Below are positions 11,102 through 20,522 of a stretch of DNA of 32,124 nucleotides, piece by piece. Position 1 is the stretch's first letter, and every line of letters begins with the position of its first letter. The notes below the pieces were generated by a model that had not been told where the DNA came from, searched no databases, and saw only the letters and a program-made list of their open reading frames with translations. The DNA is from Fredericiella sp038205395 (GTDB lineage Bacteria > Chloroflexota > Anaerolineae > Caldilineales > Caldilineaceae): contig JBBRBX010000069.1 in the NCBI GenBank assembly GCA_038205395.1, forward strand, positions 1 to 32,124. The letters run 5' to 3'. Position numbers and translations under genes: made by a program.

Positions 11102-13854
11102 TCGGAAACTCTCCCAGAAAGAAAAAACGGTTTGCGACGCAGCGGGAGCAGCAGCAGTGCTGCGACGACAGTCAATGACAGAAGGCTGAGCGCCAGCCCC
11201 CAGCGGAGCAGCGGCGGCGCAAAGGTAAAGACAATTTCATGCTCGCCCGCAGCCAGCGGCACGCCGCGCAGAACCGTGTTGACGCGCACAATCGGCGTCG
11301 CCACACCGTCAACCTGCGCCTGCCAGCCGGGGTCGTACTGGTCAGCCAGTACCAGCACGGCAGGCGCCGCCGCCGTCGCATGAATCACCAGCCGCTGATT
11401 GGCGGCGGTGGTAATCTGCGCTGGATGGGCCGGGCGGGCGGCGACGGGCGGCAGCCCAAGTTCTACACTGCTGACGACAGTATTGCGCAGATCAAAGGCA
11501 GGATCAAGAACGCGGACGATCGCATCGGCATCGGCGGCTATCGTCTCCGCGGCATAGACCACCGCCGCACGTGGAAACGCCGTAAAGCGATCATAGACGC
11601 GCACGTCGCCTTCCCGCTGCACCTCTTGAAACTGGGTCCCGTAGAGCGAGAGCGCAGGCGACCCATCGTCAGCGGCGCACAGACGCAGAGCGGTGCCATC
11701 CGCCCCCTCCGCATCGATGCGCCAGCGGTAGTTCTGGCCGGGCGCATCCGGCTGCGGGGCAAAATAAAGCACCTGCTGCGGCGATTGGAGGATATCCGCC
11801 ACCGCCAGCCGTGTCTCGACAAAGAGGCCATCGCCCTCTGCCCCGCGCCAGAGGCGGAAGATCAGCGAACCTTGTGCGGGGGCATCTGCAACGGAAATAT
11901 CCGCGGCAGGGGCAAAGCTAAGGTCGAGGCGGTTGATGGCGCTGCGCCAGACCGTGAATGAGCCGGCCAGCGGTGTCGCGGCGGTGATGGGTGCGGTGGT
12001 GGCCGGGCAGCCGCTGTGGACAAACTCGGCGTCGGGGCCGGGGTCAAAGAGTTCTTCGGCGGCAAGCATGCGCCCGACGCCCAGCATGTCCAGCAGGCGA
12101 GCCGTGGGATAGCTGAAGAGCAGATGGTTGGAGGCGCGTGTGGCCAGCTGCGAATCCAGTTCGGGGTCGCCGGCCGCCAGCAGATCGTGATAGCGGCTGG
12201 GCACGAGTGAGGAGTAGCCGCTGGGTTCGTCAAAGCCCTGCAGGGCCAGGATATTGGGACCAAAGAGCAGCGGGCCGCGCTGCAGCGCCACCACGCGCCC
12301 GGCGCTGGGCTGCGCCGCCAGATAGCCGGTCAGCGGCGTCGCCGGAAAGAGAGCGTCCACTTTGCCGGTGGGCGTGTAGCTGCCGCCAAACCAGAAGAGA
12401 TTGAGCCAGACAAGCGCCACAATTCCCCAGTCGGCAGCCGTGCGGAACTGCGGCCAACGGCTGCGCACATACAGGGCGGCCAGTGTCGCCGCAACCAGCA
12501 CCGCCGCCACGGCTGCATCTTCCCACAGCAGATGCAGATTAGCGGCAGTGCCCGCATTCCAGAAGCGCACAGCGCCCAGCGCACCCAGACCCAGCAGAAC
12601 CGCTGCAGCAGCCCACACAGCCGAATATCCTGACGAACTGTCGTCCAGGGTGACGGCGGCCAGCCAGCCCACCAGCAGCGGCAGCAGAAAGGCAAAGCGC
12701 GAGAGCGGAATCTGGTTGATCCCCGGTGCGGCCTGCACAAGCGCGGCGCCGGGGCCGCCGGCGATGAAGTAGAGCAGGGCCAGCATGGCAACCCCAGCAG
12801 TGAGCGCGGCGGGGGCCAGCCGCCGCAAGCGCAGCAGCGCCGCAGTGGCCAGAAGCAAGGCGACGACACCCACATAAATCGTAGATTCGTTAAAGTTGCC
12901 CGCGCCCCAATAGTCGCTGCGCGCCGGGTTGCCGTAGAAATTGGGCAGCAGCAGGGCAATCAACTGCGCAAGCGGGAGGCTGCCGCTGCCCAGGCCAGCG
13001 GTGCGCGTTGTGAGCGGGAGGAAGTCCAGCAGCAGGAGCAGTTGGACGGCGCCCAGCGCGCTGCCCAGTCCAGCGATAGCCAGCGCCGCCAGAAGCGGCC
13101 ACGGCTGTGACCAGGGTTTGACCACACGGCGGCGCGCCGCCAGCACAGTGTAGAGCAGGGCGCCGCCGGCAAAGAAGCCGAGAAAGACGACGACAAATTG
13201 CAGTTGGCCCGCCAGCAGCGCCAGCCCCAGGCAGAGCGCACCCAGCGCTACAAAGCGCCAAGAACGCGTACGCACCGCCAACACATACGCCCACAGAATG
13301 CCCGGCAGCCAGGCCAGCGTGCAGAGCCAGAACGAAAAGGCAAACCACGTTACCATATAGCCGCTCAGGGCATAGGTGAAGGCCGCCAGCACGCCGCCGG
13401 CGCGCGAAAGGGAGAGCGAGCGCATAAAGCCGTACATCAGCAGCGCCGCCAGCAGGGTATGGATATAGAGCGCAACAGCATAACCGCGCCCGGCGCCCAA
13501 AAGCAGCGCAAAGGGCAGCACGCCGGGGTAAAAGGTCTGAAAGAGCGGGTCGGCGGCGGCGGGATGGCCCAACAGGATGGACGGATTCCACAGCAGCCAC
13601 TCTCCCTGGCGCAGGCTGACCACGGACTGGCTCAGAAAGGGATAAAACTGGTAGAGCGGGTCGGAGATCAGCCAGTTTTGCAGCCCACGCGGCGAGCCGT
13701 CGCCCCAGGGGAGAATAGCTTTGGCCAGGTCCACCGGCAGAAAGGTGTAGCCGGGGCGCAGGCCGCGCCAGTGAAACCAGGTGACGCCGGCGACGATGAC
13801 GAGCAGCGGCAGAAGCCGGCGCAGCCTGCTTGCGCTGCTAGGGGCGGCCGGCAT
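11098..13854 (-). CDS. YfhO-family integral membrane protein (GT-C-like)
   Basis: A 918-residue polytopic membrane protein. An N-terminal helix is followed by the family phrase LPVDLAKAILPWG and a large loop with SDPLYQFYPFLSQSV. About a dozen further transmembrane helices run to near residue 480. The C-terminal 400 residues are a largely soluble beta-rich region containing the YfhO hallmark DQYDPGWQAQVDGVATPI and a closing transmembrane helix. Family members resemble GT-C glycosyltransferases using lipid-linked sugars; B. subtilis YfhO is linked to lipoteichoic acid glycosylation. The open frame could begin further upstream, but that would lie deep inside trpC. The ATG at 13854 gives a sensible hydrophobic N-terminus and overlaps trpC by 17 bp, and the stop overlaps the decarboxylase start. 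Why it is in a trp operon is unclear; it may simply ride on the transcript. Confidence 0.85.
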
Positions 13855-14683
13855 TGACAAATTCGCGCACTTTGTCGCCGCGCTGCGGCTGCGGCAGCTT
13901 GCAGAACGTTTCCCCCACCAAAACCGCATTGCAGCCGATCTCCGCCAACTGCCGGACATCTTCGGCGCTGCGGATGCCGCTCTCGCTCACCAGCAATTTG
14001 TCGGCAGGAACCAGCGCCCGCAGCCGCACGGTCGTGGCCAGGTCCACGGCAAAGGTTTTGAGATCGCGGTTGTTGACGCCGATGATCTGCGCTTCGCTTT
14101 TGAGCGCGCGCTCCAGTTCGTCCTCGTCGTGCACCTCGACCAGCGCAGCCATGCCCAGGCTTTGCGCCAACTGGCGCAGACGGCGCAGGTCGTTGTCGCT
14201 CAACACCGAGACAATCAACAGGATGGCGTCCGCCCCGGCCATGCGCGCTTCATAGACCTGATACTCATGATAGATGAAGTCCTTACGCAGCACCGGCGCA
14301 ACCTTGCCCACCGCGCGCTGATGCTCCTTGATCTCGGTCAGGTATTCGAGTTTGCCCTGAAAAAAGCGCCCGTCGGTGAGACAGGAGATAGCCGCCGCAC
14401 CGCTGCGGACATAGGTTTCGGCAATCAGCACCGGCTCCCAGTCGCGCGCGATCAGCCCCTTGGACGGGCTGGCGCGTTTGACTTCCGCGATCAGGGCGAG
14501 ACCCGGCTGGGCCTGCAAGGCAGCGGCAAAATCAAGCGGCGGCGGCGCCACGGCGGCAAAGGCCTTGACCTGCACCAGCGGCACCTCCTGCATCTGGCGC
14601 GGCACTTCCTGCCGTTTCCAGCTCATAATTTGGTCAAGCACGACGCCTTTGTGCTTGGCAATTTCCAATTTAGAAGGTTTCAT
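13838..14683 (-). CDS. trpC: Indole-3-glycerol phosphate synthase
   Basis: A 281-residue TIM-barrel enzyme that closes the ring of carboxyphenylamino-deoxyribulose phosphate to indole-3-glycerol phosphate, the fourth step after chorismate. Active-site motifs are complete: ALIAEVKRASPSKG, LRKDFIYHEYQVYEA (catalytic Lys), LVEVHDEDEL, IGVNNRDLKTF and LVSESGIRS. I chose the second of two adjacent ATGs (14686, 14683), since AGGTGG directly precedes the first. The longer open frame to 14764 would overlap trpD. It starts 7 bp after the trpD stop. The product is slightly longer than the usual 255-270 residues. The trpF, trpB and trpA genes that normally act next are not in the window. Confidence 0.95.
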   Translation of the reverse strand: MKPSKLEIAKHKGVVLDQIMSWKRQEVPRQMQEVPLVQVKAFAAVAPPPLDFAAALQAQPGLALIAEVKRASPSKGLIARDWEPVLIAETYVRSGAAAISCLTDGRFFQGKLEYLTEIKEHQRAVGKVAPVLRKDFIYHEYQVYEARMAGADAILLIVSVLSDNDLRRLRQLAQSLGMAALVEVHDEDELERALKSEAQIIGVNNRDLKTFAVDLATTVRLRALVPADKLLVSESGIRSAEDVRQLAEIGCNAVLVGETFCKLPQPQRGDKVREFVNAGRP

Positions 14684-14690
14684 CATCCAC

Positions 14691-15724
14691 CTATTGTGCT
14701 GCAAAAGAGTGCGACATGCGCACGTACCCATCCAGCACGCGCAGGGCGGCGCCGCTGTCCACACTCTGCCGCGCTTCGTCTACGCCCGCCGCCAGGTCGC
14801 CGCACTCGGTGCTGAGGGCAAAGGCTGCGTTGAGCAGAACGGCGTCGCGCTTGGGGCCGTGAATCTCCCCGCTGAGAATGCCGCGTGTGATGACGGCATT
14901 TTCCTCCGCGCTGCCGCCCAACAGATCATGCACCGTCGCACGCGTAAAGCCAAGTTCGACAGGGTCAAAATCATAGCTGCGCACCTGGCCGTTGCGATAG
15001 TGGCTGACCCGGTTGACGCCGGCGCTGCTCAATTCATCCGTGCCGCCAGCCCCGTGCACCACATAGGCGGCGCGCACGCCCATCTCCCCCAACACCTGGG
15101 CCATGACTTCTGTGAGGCTGGGGTCAAAGACGCCCACCAGCAGATTGGTGGCGCCGGCGGGATTGGTGAGCGGGCCGAGGATGTTGAAAATGGTGCGGGC
15201 CGCCAGCTCACGACGGGGGCCGATGGCGTGGCGCATGGCCGGGTGAAAGGCGGGGGCAAAGAGAAAGGCCATCCCCACCTCTTCGATACAGCGTTCGGCC
15301 TGCGGCGCCGTCAACTGCAAATTGACACCCAGCGCCGCCAGCACATCGGCGCTGCCGCACTTGCTGCTGACGGCGCGGTTGCCGTGCTTGGCCACCTTGA
15401 CACCATGCCCAGCCACGACAAAGGCGGCGGTCGTGCTGATGTTGAAGGTGCCCAGGCTGTCGCCGCCCGTGCCGACCACATCCACCAGCGGTGCACCGCC
15501 AATCTGCGGCTGCACGGGGACGGCGCTGCGTTTCATGGCGCGGGCGCAGCCGGTGATCTCGGCCACCGTCTCGCCCTTCATGCGCAGTGCGGCCAGAAAG
15601 GCGCCGACCTGCGCCGGCGTCGCCTCTCCCTGCATAATCTCGCTCATGGCCGCCTCGGCCTGCTCGGCAGAGAGCGACTGCCCGGCGAACAACTGGTGTA
15701 TGGCTTGTTGGATGGCAGCTTGCG

Positions 15725-15728
<4 letters not shown>
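14691..15728 (-). CDS. trpD: Anthranilate phosphoribosyltransferase
   Basis: A 345-residue enzyme that transfers the phosphoribosyl group from PRPP to anthranilate. The N-terminal helical domain begins MTQAAIQQAIHQLFAGQSLS. The PRPP-binding signature is VDVVGTGGDSLGTFNIST, followed by KHGNRAVSSKCGSADVL. HPAMRHAIGPRRELAARTIF and ILGPLTNPA are characteristic of TrpD rather than thymidine phosphorylase. The ATG at 15728 overlaps the stop of the preceding kinase gene (ATGA) and gives the normal family length; a start 11 codons earlier would lie inside that gene. It is intact. Confidence 0.96.
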
Positions 15729-16765
<1,037 letters not shown>

Positions 16766-16772
16766 AGTCTTT

Positions 16773-16804
16773 GCTTACAGCCGTCTCCGCTTACAGCCGT
16801 CTCC
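16773..16804. repeat. Perfect 16-bp tandem duplication between trpG and the kinase gene
   Basis: GCTTACAGCCGTCTCC occurs at 16773-16788 and again at 16789-16804 without mismatch. On the transcribed (minus) strand each copy carries GGAGACGG, which resembles a ribosome-binding core, upstream of the GTG start at 16765. It fills most of the short gap between the two genes. Confidence 0.9.
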
Positions 16805-16806
16805 CT

Positions 16807-17412
16807 TTACATGCGCAAAAAATTGGCCAGCAGATCTTTGCCATGTTCGGTCAGAATACTCTCCGGGTGAAACTGCACACCGTAGAGGGGCAGCGTCTTG
16901 TGGCGCAGCCCCATCAATTCGCCTTCCGCCGTAAACGCCGTCACCTCCAGGCAGTCGGGCAGCGGCTCGTCCACGATCAGGCTGTGATAGCGGGTGGCGT
17001 TGAGCGGGCTGGGCAGCCCTTTGAAAACACCCTTGCCGGTGTGCAGCACCGGGCTGACCTTGCCGTGCATCAGGCGTGGCGCCCGGATCACCTGGCCGCC
17101 AAAGACATAGCCCATGCACTGCTGGCCCAGACAGACGCCCAAGATGGGCGTCGTCTGCCCCAGCACGCGGATCACATCGTTGGAGATGCCGCTGTCCTTT
17201 TCCGGTGTGCCGGGGCCGGGGCTGATGACGATATGCGATGGCCGCAGCTCCGCCAGCTCTTCGACATCGATCTGGTCATTGCGCCAGACACGAATCTCTT
17301 CGCCGGCGGCGGCAGCGGCATGGCCATGCTGGGCCGGCAGCTCCACCAGTTCGCCCAGGAACTGCACCAGATTGTAGGTGAAACTGTCGTAGTTGTCGAT
17401 TACGGCGATCAC
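16807..17412 (-). CDS. trpG: Anthranilate synthase glutaminase subunit (TrpG/PabA)
   Basis: A 201-residue class I glutamine amidotransferase that supplies ammonia to TrpE. The catalytic triad is visible: the Cys nucleophile in GVCLGQQCMGY and His-Glu in VQFHPESILTEHG. The oxyanion-loop motif is ISPGPGTPEKD. The family start MIAVIDNYDSFTYNLVQFLG is followed by an extra segment (about residues 23-36, including AQHGHAAAAAGE) that normal TrpG/PabA lacks before the IRVWRND strand. Its ATG overlaps the trpS stop (ATGA, 17409-17412). A TrpG of this type may also serve aminodeoxychorismate synthase (PabA role). The operon context makes TrpG the main assignment. Confidence 0.93.
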   Translation of the reverse strand: MIAVIDNYDSFTYNLVQFLGELVELPAQHGHAAAAAGEEIRVWRNDQIDVEELAELRPSHIVISPGPGTPEKDSGISNDVIRVLGQTTPILGVCLGQQCMGYVFGGQVIRAPRLMHGKVSPVLHTGKGVFKGLPSPLNATRYHSLIVDEPLPDCLEVTAFTAEGELMGLRHKTLPLYGVQFHPESILTEHGKDLLANFLRM

Positions 17413-18467
17413 GCAGTCACCTCCACCTTTTTTGCGCGCTTCTCGGCAGCGCGGCTGATACGGTTCCAGACGCCTGTCAGCCCCATGGCTTTTTTGACCT
17501 CCAGCAGCGTCTGCTTGCCCTCCTCACGCGCCCGCAGCGTGCCATTGAAGAGCAGTTCGTCCACAAAGCCGGTCTGCGCCTCATAGGAGGCGCGGCGTTC
17601 GCGCATGGGGTCGAGGAAGTTGTTGAGCGCCGTAACCAGCTTTTCTTTGACCTCAACATCCCCCACCTTGCCGGCGCGGTAGCGCTGTTTCAAATCTTCC
17701 ACCTCGGCCAGATTGGGGTTGAAGGTATCGTGATAGATAAAGACAGGGTTGCCCTCTACTGTGCCGGGAATATCCGAACGGATGCGGTTGGGGTCGGTGT
17801 ACATCCCCATCACCCGGCGCGTGACGCTTTTGGCGTCGTCGCTGAGAAAAATAGCGTTGTCCAAGCTTTTGCTCATCTTCGCCTGGCCGTCGGTGCCGAC
17901 CAAGGTGCCGCCTTCGACAAACGGTTCGGGCAGGGGAAAGACTTCGCCATAGGCATTGTTGAAGCGACGTGCGATCTGGCGCGTCAGCTCCACATGGCTC
18001 TCGTTGTCCTTGCCCACCGGCACCAGGTCGGCACGCGGCATCAAAATGTCCGCCGCCTGCAGCACGGGGTAGCCGAGCAGGTTGTACGGGATCTGCTCCA
18101 TGCCGGCGGCGGTGGCCATATCCTTGATCGTCGGCAGCTGCTGCAGCCGCTCCACCGTCACCAAGCTGCTGATCAGCAGCTGCAGTTCGTACACCTCATG
18201 CACGGCGGACTGCAGATAGAATGTCACCTTATTGGGGTCAATGCCGATGGCCAGGTGGTCCATGACGATGGAGCGGGCGTTGTCGGCAATCTGCAGAATA
18301 CTCTCTTTGTCAGGCTTAGTGGTGAGCATATGCAGGTCGGCCACCAGGAAGAAGCACTCGTACTGCTCCTGGAATTTGAGCCGGTTGCGGTGGCTGCCGA
18401 CAAAATGGCCCAGATGCAGCTTGCCAGTGGGCCGGTCTCCGGTCAGAATGCGTTTGCGTGCTGGCAT
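17409..18467 (-). CDS. trpS: Tryptophanyl-tRNA synthetase
   Basis: A 352-residue class Ic synthetase that charges tRNA-Trp. The class I signatures are the HIGH-like PTGKLHLGHFVGS at residues 14-26 and the KMSKS loop GQAKMSKSLDNAIF near residue 215. ILMPRADLVPVGKDNESHVE is the usual central TrpRS segment. Length and ends are normal. It starts 60 bp after trpE across a small palindrome, and its stop overlaps the trpG start. A Trp T-box operon carrying both the synthetase and the biosynthetic genes is logical, because both answers to uncharged tRNA-Trp are made together. Whether a second trpS exists in the genome cannot be seen here. Confidence 0.97.
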   Translation of the reverse strand: MPARKRILTGDRPTGKLHLGHFVGSHRNRLKFQEQYECFFLVADLHMLTTKPDKESILQIADNARSIVMDHLAIGIDPNKVTFYLQSAVHEVYELQLLISSLVTVERLQQLPTIKDMATAAGMEQIPYNLLGYPVLQAADILMPRADLVPVGKDNESHVELTRQIARRFNNAYGEVFPLPEPFVEGGTLVGTDGQAKMSKSLDNAIFLSDDAKSVTRRVMGMYTDPNRIRSDIPGTVEGNPVFIYHDTFNPNLAEVEDLKQRYRAGKVGDVEVKEKLVTALNNFLDPMRERRASYEAQTGFVDELLFNGTLRAREEGKQTLLEVKKAMGLTGVWNRISRAAEKRAKKVEVTA

Positions 18468-18492
18468 ACTCTTTTTCTCGACTTTCTCAAGG

Positions 18493-18510
18493 CCGCACGA
18501 AGGCGTGCGG
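18493..18510. repeat. Small palindrome (REP-like) between trpE and trpS
   Basis: CCGCACG (18493-18499) and CGTGCGG (18504-18510) form a perfect 7-bp stem with a 4-base AAGG loop in the 60-bp gap between trpE and trpS. No T-run follows on the minus strand, so it is unlikely to terminate. It resembles dispersed intergenic palindromes, but no second copy was noticed in this window. Confidence 0.6.
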
Positions 18511-18527
18511 ACTACACAAAATACCTT

Positions 18528-20048
18528 CTAGAGGCCGCGCTCGGCCTGGTCGACGGCCACAGCCACAGCCTTGAGCTTGTTCATGGACTCGTTAAATTCA
18601 TAGGTGGGGTCACTGTCGGCGACGATGCCGCCCCCTGCCTGCAGATGGCAGTTTTTGCCCTGCATGACCATCGTGCGGATGGCGATGCAGGTGTCCATCT
18701 GGCCGCGATAGTCGATATAGCCGATCGCACCGCCATAGACGCCGCGGCGCACCCCCTCCAATGCTTCGATGATCTCCATGGCGCGAATTTTAGGGGCGCC
18801 GCTGAGCGTGCCGGCAGGAAAGGTGGCGCGCAGCAGGCTGAAGGCATCGTGCTCGGCGCGTACTTTGCCGCGCACATCGCTGACGATATGCATGACATGG
18901 CTGTAGCGCTCCACCGCCATCATGACCGGGACGCTCACGCTGCCATACTCGGCAATGCGGCCAATGTCATTGCGCCCCAGGTCCACCAGCATCACATGCT
19001 CGGCCCGCTCCTTGGGGTCGGCCAGCAGTTCGGCGGCCAGGGCGGCGTCTTCCTCCTCGGTCTTGCCGCGCCAGCGCGTACCCGCAATCGGATGCAGATG
19101 GGCGTAGCCGTCCTCCAGCCGCACATGCATCTCGGGGCTGGAGCCGATAATGCGCAGCGGCTCCTGGCCGGCGCCGGCCACGCCCTGAAAATCGAGAAAA
19201 AACATATAGGGCGAGGGGTTGAGCATCCGCAGCGCGCGGTAGATGGTAAAGGGGTCGGCTTCGGTCTGGCGGCTGAGCCGCTGGCTGAGCACGACCTGGA
19301 AAATATCGCCGGCGGCGATAAATTCTTTGGACTGGCGCACCATTTCTTCGTATTCCGCCTGCGTGCGGTTGCTGACCCAGGCGGCGCCGGCGGCCAGTTC
19401 GCGTGCGGGTGGCGGCGTGAGCGGCTTGCGCAGGTCGGCGATAATCTGGTCGATGCGCGCCACGGCGTCGGCATAGGCAGCGCGCAGATCCGGCTCGACG
19501 CGCATGTTGGCGATCACGGTCAGGCGGTGGCGCACATGGTCAAAGACGACGAGATTGTCGGCGAAGAGCAGCACCAGGTCGGGCACGTCCAGTTCGGCGG
19601 TGGCGGTGGCAGGCAGCGTTTCCATAAAGCGCACCAGGTCATAGCCGAAGTAGCCCACGGCGCCGCCGGTGAAGCGCGGCAGGCCCGGCGCGGGCACGGG
19701 CGTGCGGTGCTGCATCAGCTCCTTGACCACGGCCAGCGGGTCGCCTTCGCAGCTTTCGAGCACCGTGCCGCCAGCGCCGCCGATGGTGATCTGGTCGCCG
19801 CGTGCGGTCACGGTCATGGGTGGGTGGACGCCGATAAAGCTGTAGCGGCCCAACTGCTCGCCTTTTTCCACCGATTCGAGCAGAAAGCTGGGGCCGCGCC
19901 CATTGGAACTGCCCTGCCCGCACAGCTTGAGATAGACGGAGACCGGCGTCTCCAGGTCTGCCGGCAGTTCGCGGTGGATGGCCACGAGGTTGCCCTGGGT
20001 GGCGAGGGTGCGCACCTCGTCGAGTGTGGGGTGATAGCTGGTTGTCAT
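18528..20048 (-). CDS. trpE: Anthranilate synthase component I
   Basis: A 506-residue chorismate-using enzyme that makes anthranilate with ammonia from TrpG, the committing step of Trp synthesis. The N-terminal regulatory region contains FLLESVEKGEQLGRYSFIG, which includes the LLES element associated with Trp feedback binding. The C-terminal chorismate-binding domain has SPEMHVRLEDGYAHLHPIAG, RWRGKTEEEDAALAAELLAD, LVDLGRNDIGRIAEYG, GTLSGAPKIRAMEIIE and YGGAIGYIDYRGQMDTCIA. The ATG at 20048 is preceded by AAGGAG (plus 20057-20062) at eight bases. It is the first gene of the operon, 23 bp after the T-box terminator, and is therefore the gene most directly controlled by the leader. Confidence 0.97.
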   Translation of the reverse strand: MTTSYHPTLDEVRTLATQGNLVAIHRELPADLETPVSVYLKLCGQGSSNGRGPSFLLESVEKGEQLGRYSFIGVHPPMTVTARGDQITIGGAGGTVLESCEGDPLAVVKELMQHRTPVPAPGLPRFTGGAVGYFGYDLVRFMETLPATATAELDVPDLVLLFADNLVVFDHVRHRLTVIANMRVEPDLRAAYADAVARIDQIIADLRKPLTPPPARELAAGAAWVSNRTQAEYEEMVRQSKEFIAAGDIFQVVLSQRLSRQTEADPFTIYRALRMLNPSPYMFFLDFQGVAGAGQEPLRIIGSSPEMHVRLEDGYAHLHPIAGTRWRGKTEEEDAALAAELLADPKERAEHVMLVDLGRNDIGRIAEYGSVSVPVMMAVERYSHVMHIVSDVRGKVRAEHDAFSLLRATFPAGTLSGAPKIRAMEIIEALEGVRRGVYGGAIGYIDYRGQMDTCIAIRTMVMQGKNCHLQAGGGIVADSDPTYEFNESMNKLKAVAVAVDQAERGL

Positions 20049-20071
20049 CGCTTATTCTCCTTGCGCCAATC

Positions 20072-20111
20072 AAAAAACTCCGCGTCCCTAGTCAAAAGGG
20101 ACGAGGAGTTT
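20072..20111 (-). terminator. T-box attenuator terminator before trpE
   Basis: On the minus strand, plus positions 20105-20111 pair with 20075-20081 (7 bp) and 20098-20103 with 20083-20088 (6 bp), separated by a single G/A mismatch, with a 9-base loop. A run of six T follows on the minus strand (20077-20072). The upstream arm lies just 3' of the T-box sequence, as needed for the mutually exclusive antiterminator. Confidence 0.93.
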
Positions 20112-20148
20112 GGATTCCCCGCGGTGCCACCCAGTTTAGGCGAGCCAC

Positions 20149-20177
20149 AAAAAAATCCCTGCCGTGAATGCAGGGAT
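20149..20177 (-). other. Terminator-like stem III hairpin within the T-box leader
   Basis: ATCCCTGC and GCAGGGAT form a perfect 8-bp stem with a 7-base loop, and on the minus strand the stem runs into six further T residues (20154-20149). It sits just upstream of the T-box sequence, where stem III normally lies. The U-run makes it look like an additional intrinsic terminator or pause site. Confidence 0.7.
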
Positions 20178-20421
20178 GGGGCCAGCCTCACTTACCGAGA
20201 ACGGGAGTGCTGCTCCGATTCTCAGCGCCCTGGTAACGGTGGCGTCTCCGGGCGGGACTACACGGTGCACAGGACATCGATCTAGTGCACATTCATCCCA
20301 CCGACTCCCCGGCCCATTCGCCGCCTGCGCCGCTGCCCTCTTTCCACCGACCGAAGGCTCTCTACAGCTCGCTTTGACAGGTACTCTTCCGGTTCCCAGT
20401 CGTTTGTGTTCAGTTAGGTGT

Positions 20422-20451
20422 ATTGTGCACGAGGGGGGAGGGGGTTGTCAA
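20422..20451 (-). promoter_or_regulatory. Predicted sigma-70 promoter of the trp operon
   Basis: Minus strand TTGACA (20451-20446, perfect -35), 18-bp spacer, CACAAT (20427-20422, 4 of 6 to -10). It is placed just before the T-box leader, giving a predicted start near 20415. Confidence 0.65.
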
Positions 20452-20522
20452 ATGGGGAAAATGGCAAAAAAAGGAACAATGTTGATCTTGCGTCGCTGAA
20501 AACGCAGCCACTAGCCGTTTAT

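Larger units (their letters stand above)
20072..20415 (-). promoter_or_regulatory. T-box riboswitch, tryptophan (UGG specifier), trp operon leader
   Basis: Read on the minus strand, this leader has T-box parts in order. Stem I base: AACCGG (20394-20389) can pair through CCGG with the 3' side. The loop-E element AGTA follows at 20385-20382. The distal loop region has AGAGAGCC and GGTGGAAAGAGGGC, matching the usual AG-bulge and distal-loop patterns. The specifier loop on the 3' side reads GAATGGG, placing a UGG Trp codon at 20316-20314. The T-box sequence CTGGGTGGCACCGCGGGG is at 20134-20117. An intrinsic terminator precedes trpE. Uncharged tRNA-Trp should bind the specifier with its anticodon and the T-box with its CCA end, favouring the antiterminator. 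The 5' limit (about 20415) is inferred from the promoter. Stem pairings were judged by eye. Confidence 0.93.

Noticed and set aside
13855..13959. 35-residue N-terminal extension of the YfhO-like protein
   Set aside because: It would lie wholly inside trpC and is rich in Arg/Ser/Cys without family character. The ATG at 13854 precedes a normal hydrophobic N-terminus.
17730..20285. 851-codon plus-strand open frame opposite trpS, trpE and the T-box leader
   Set aside because: It is a high-GC antisense shadow. The minus-strand genes have complete family motifs and the plus-strand product is low-complexity His/Gly/Ala-rich with no recognisable domain.
20164..20499. 111-codon plus-strand open frame over the trp leader
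   Set aside because: The region is fully explained by the T-box elements on the minus strand.
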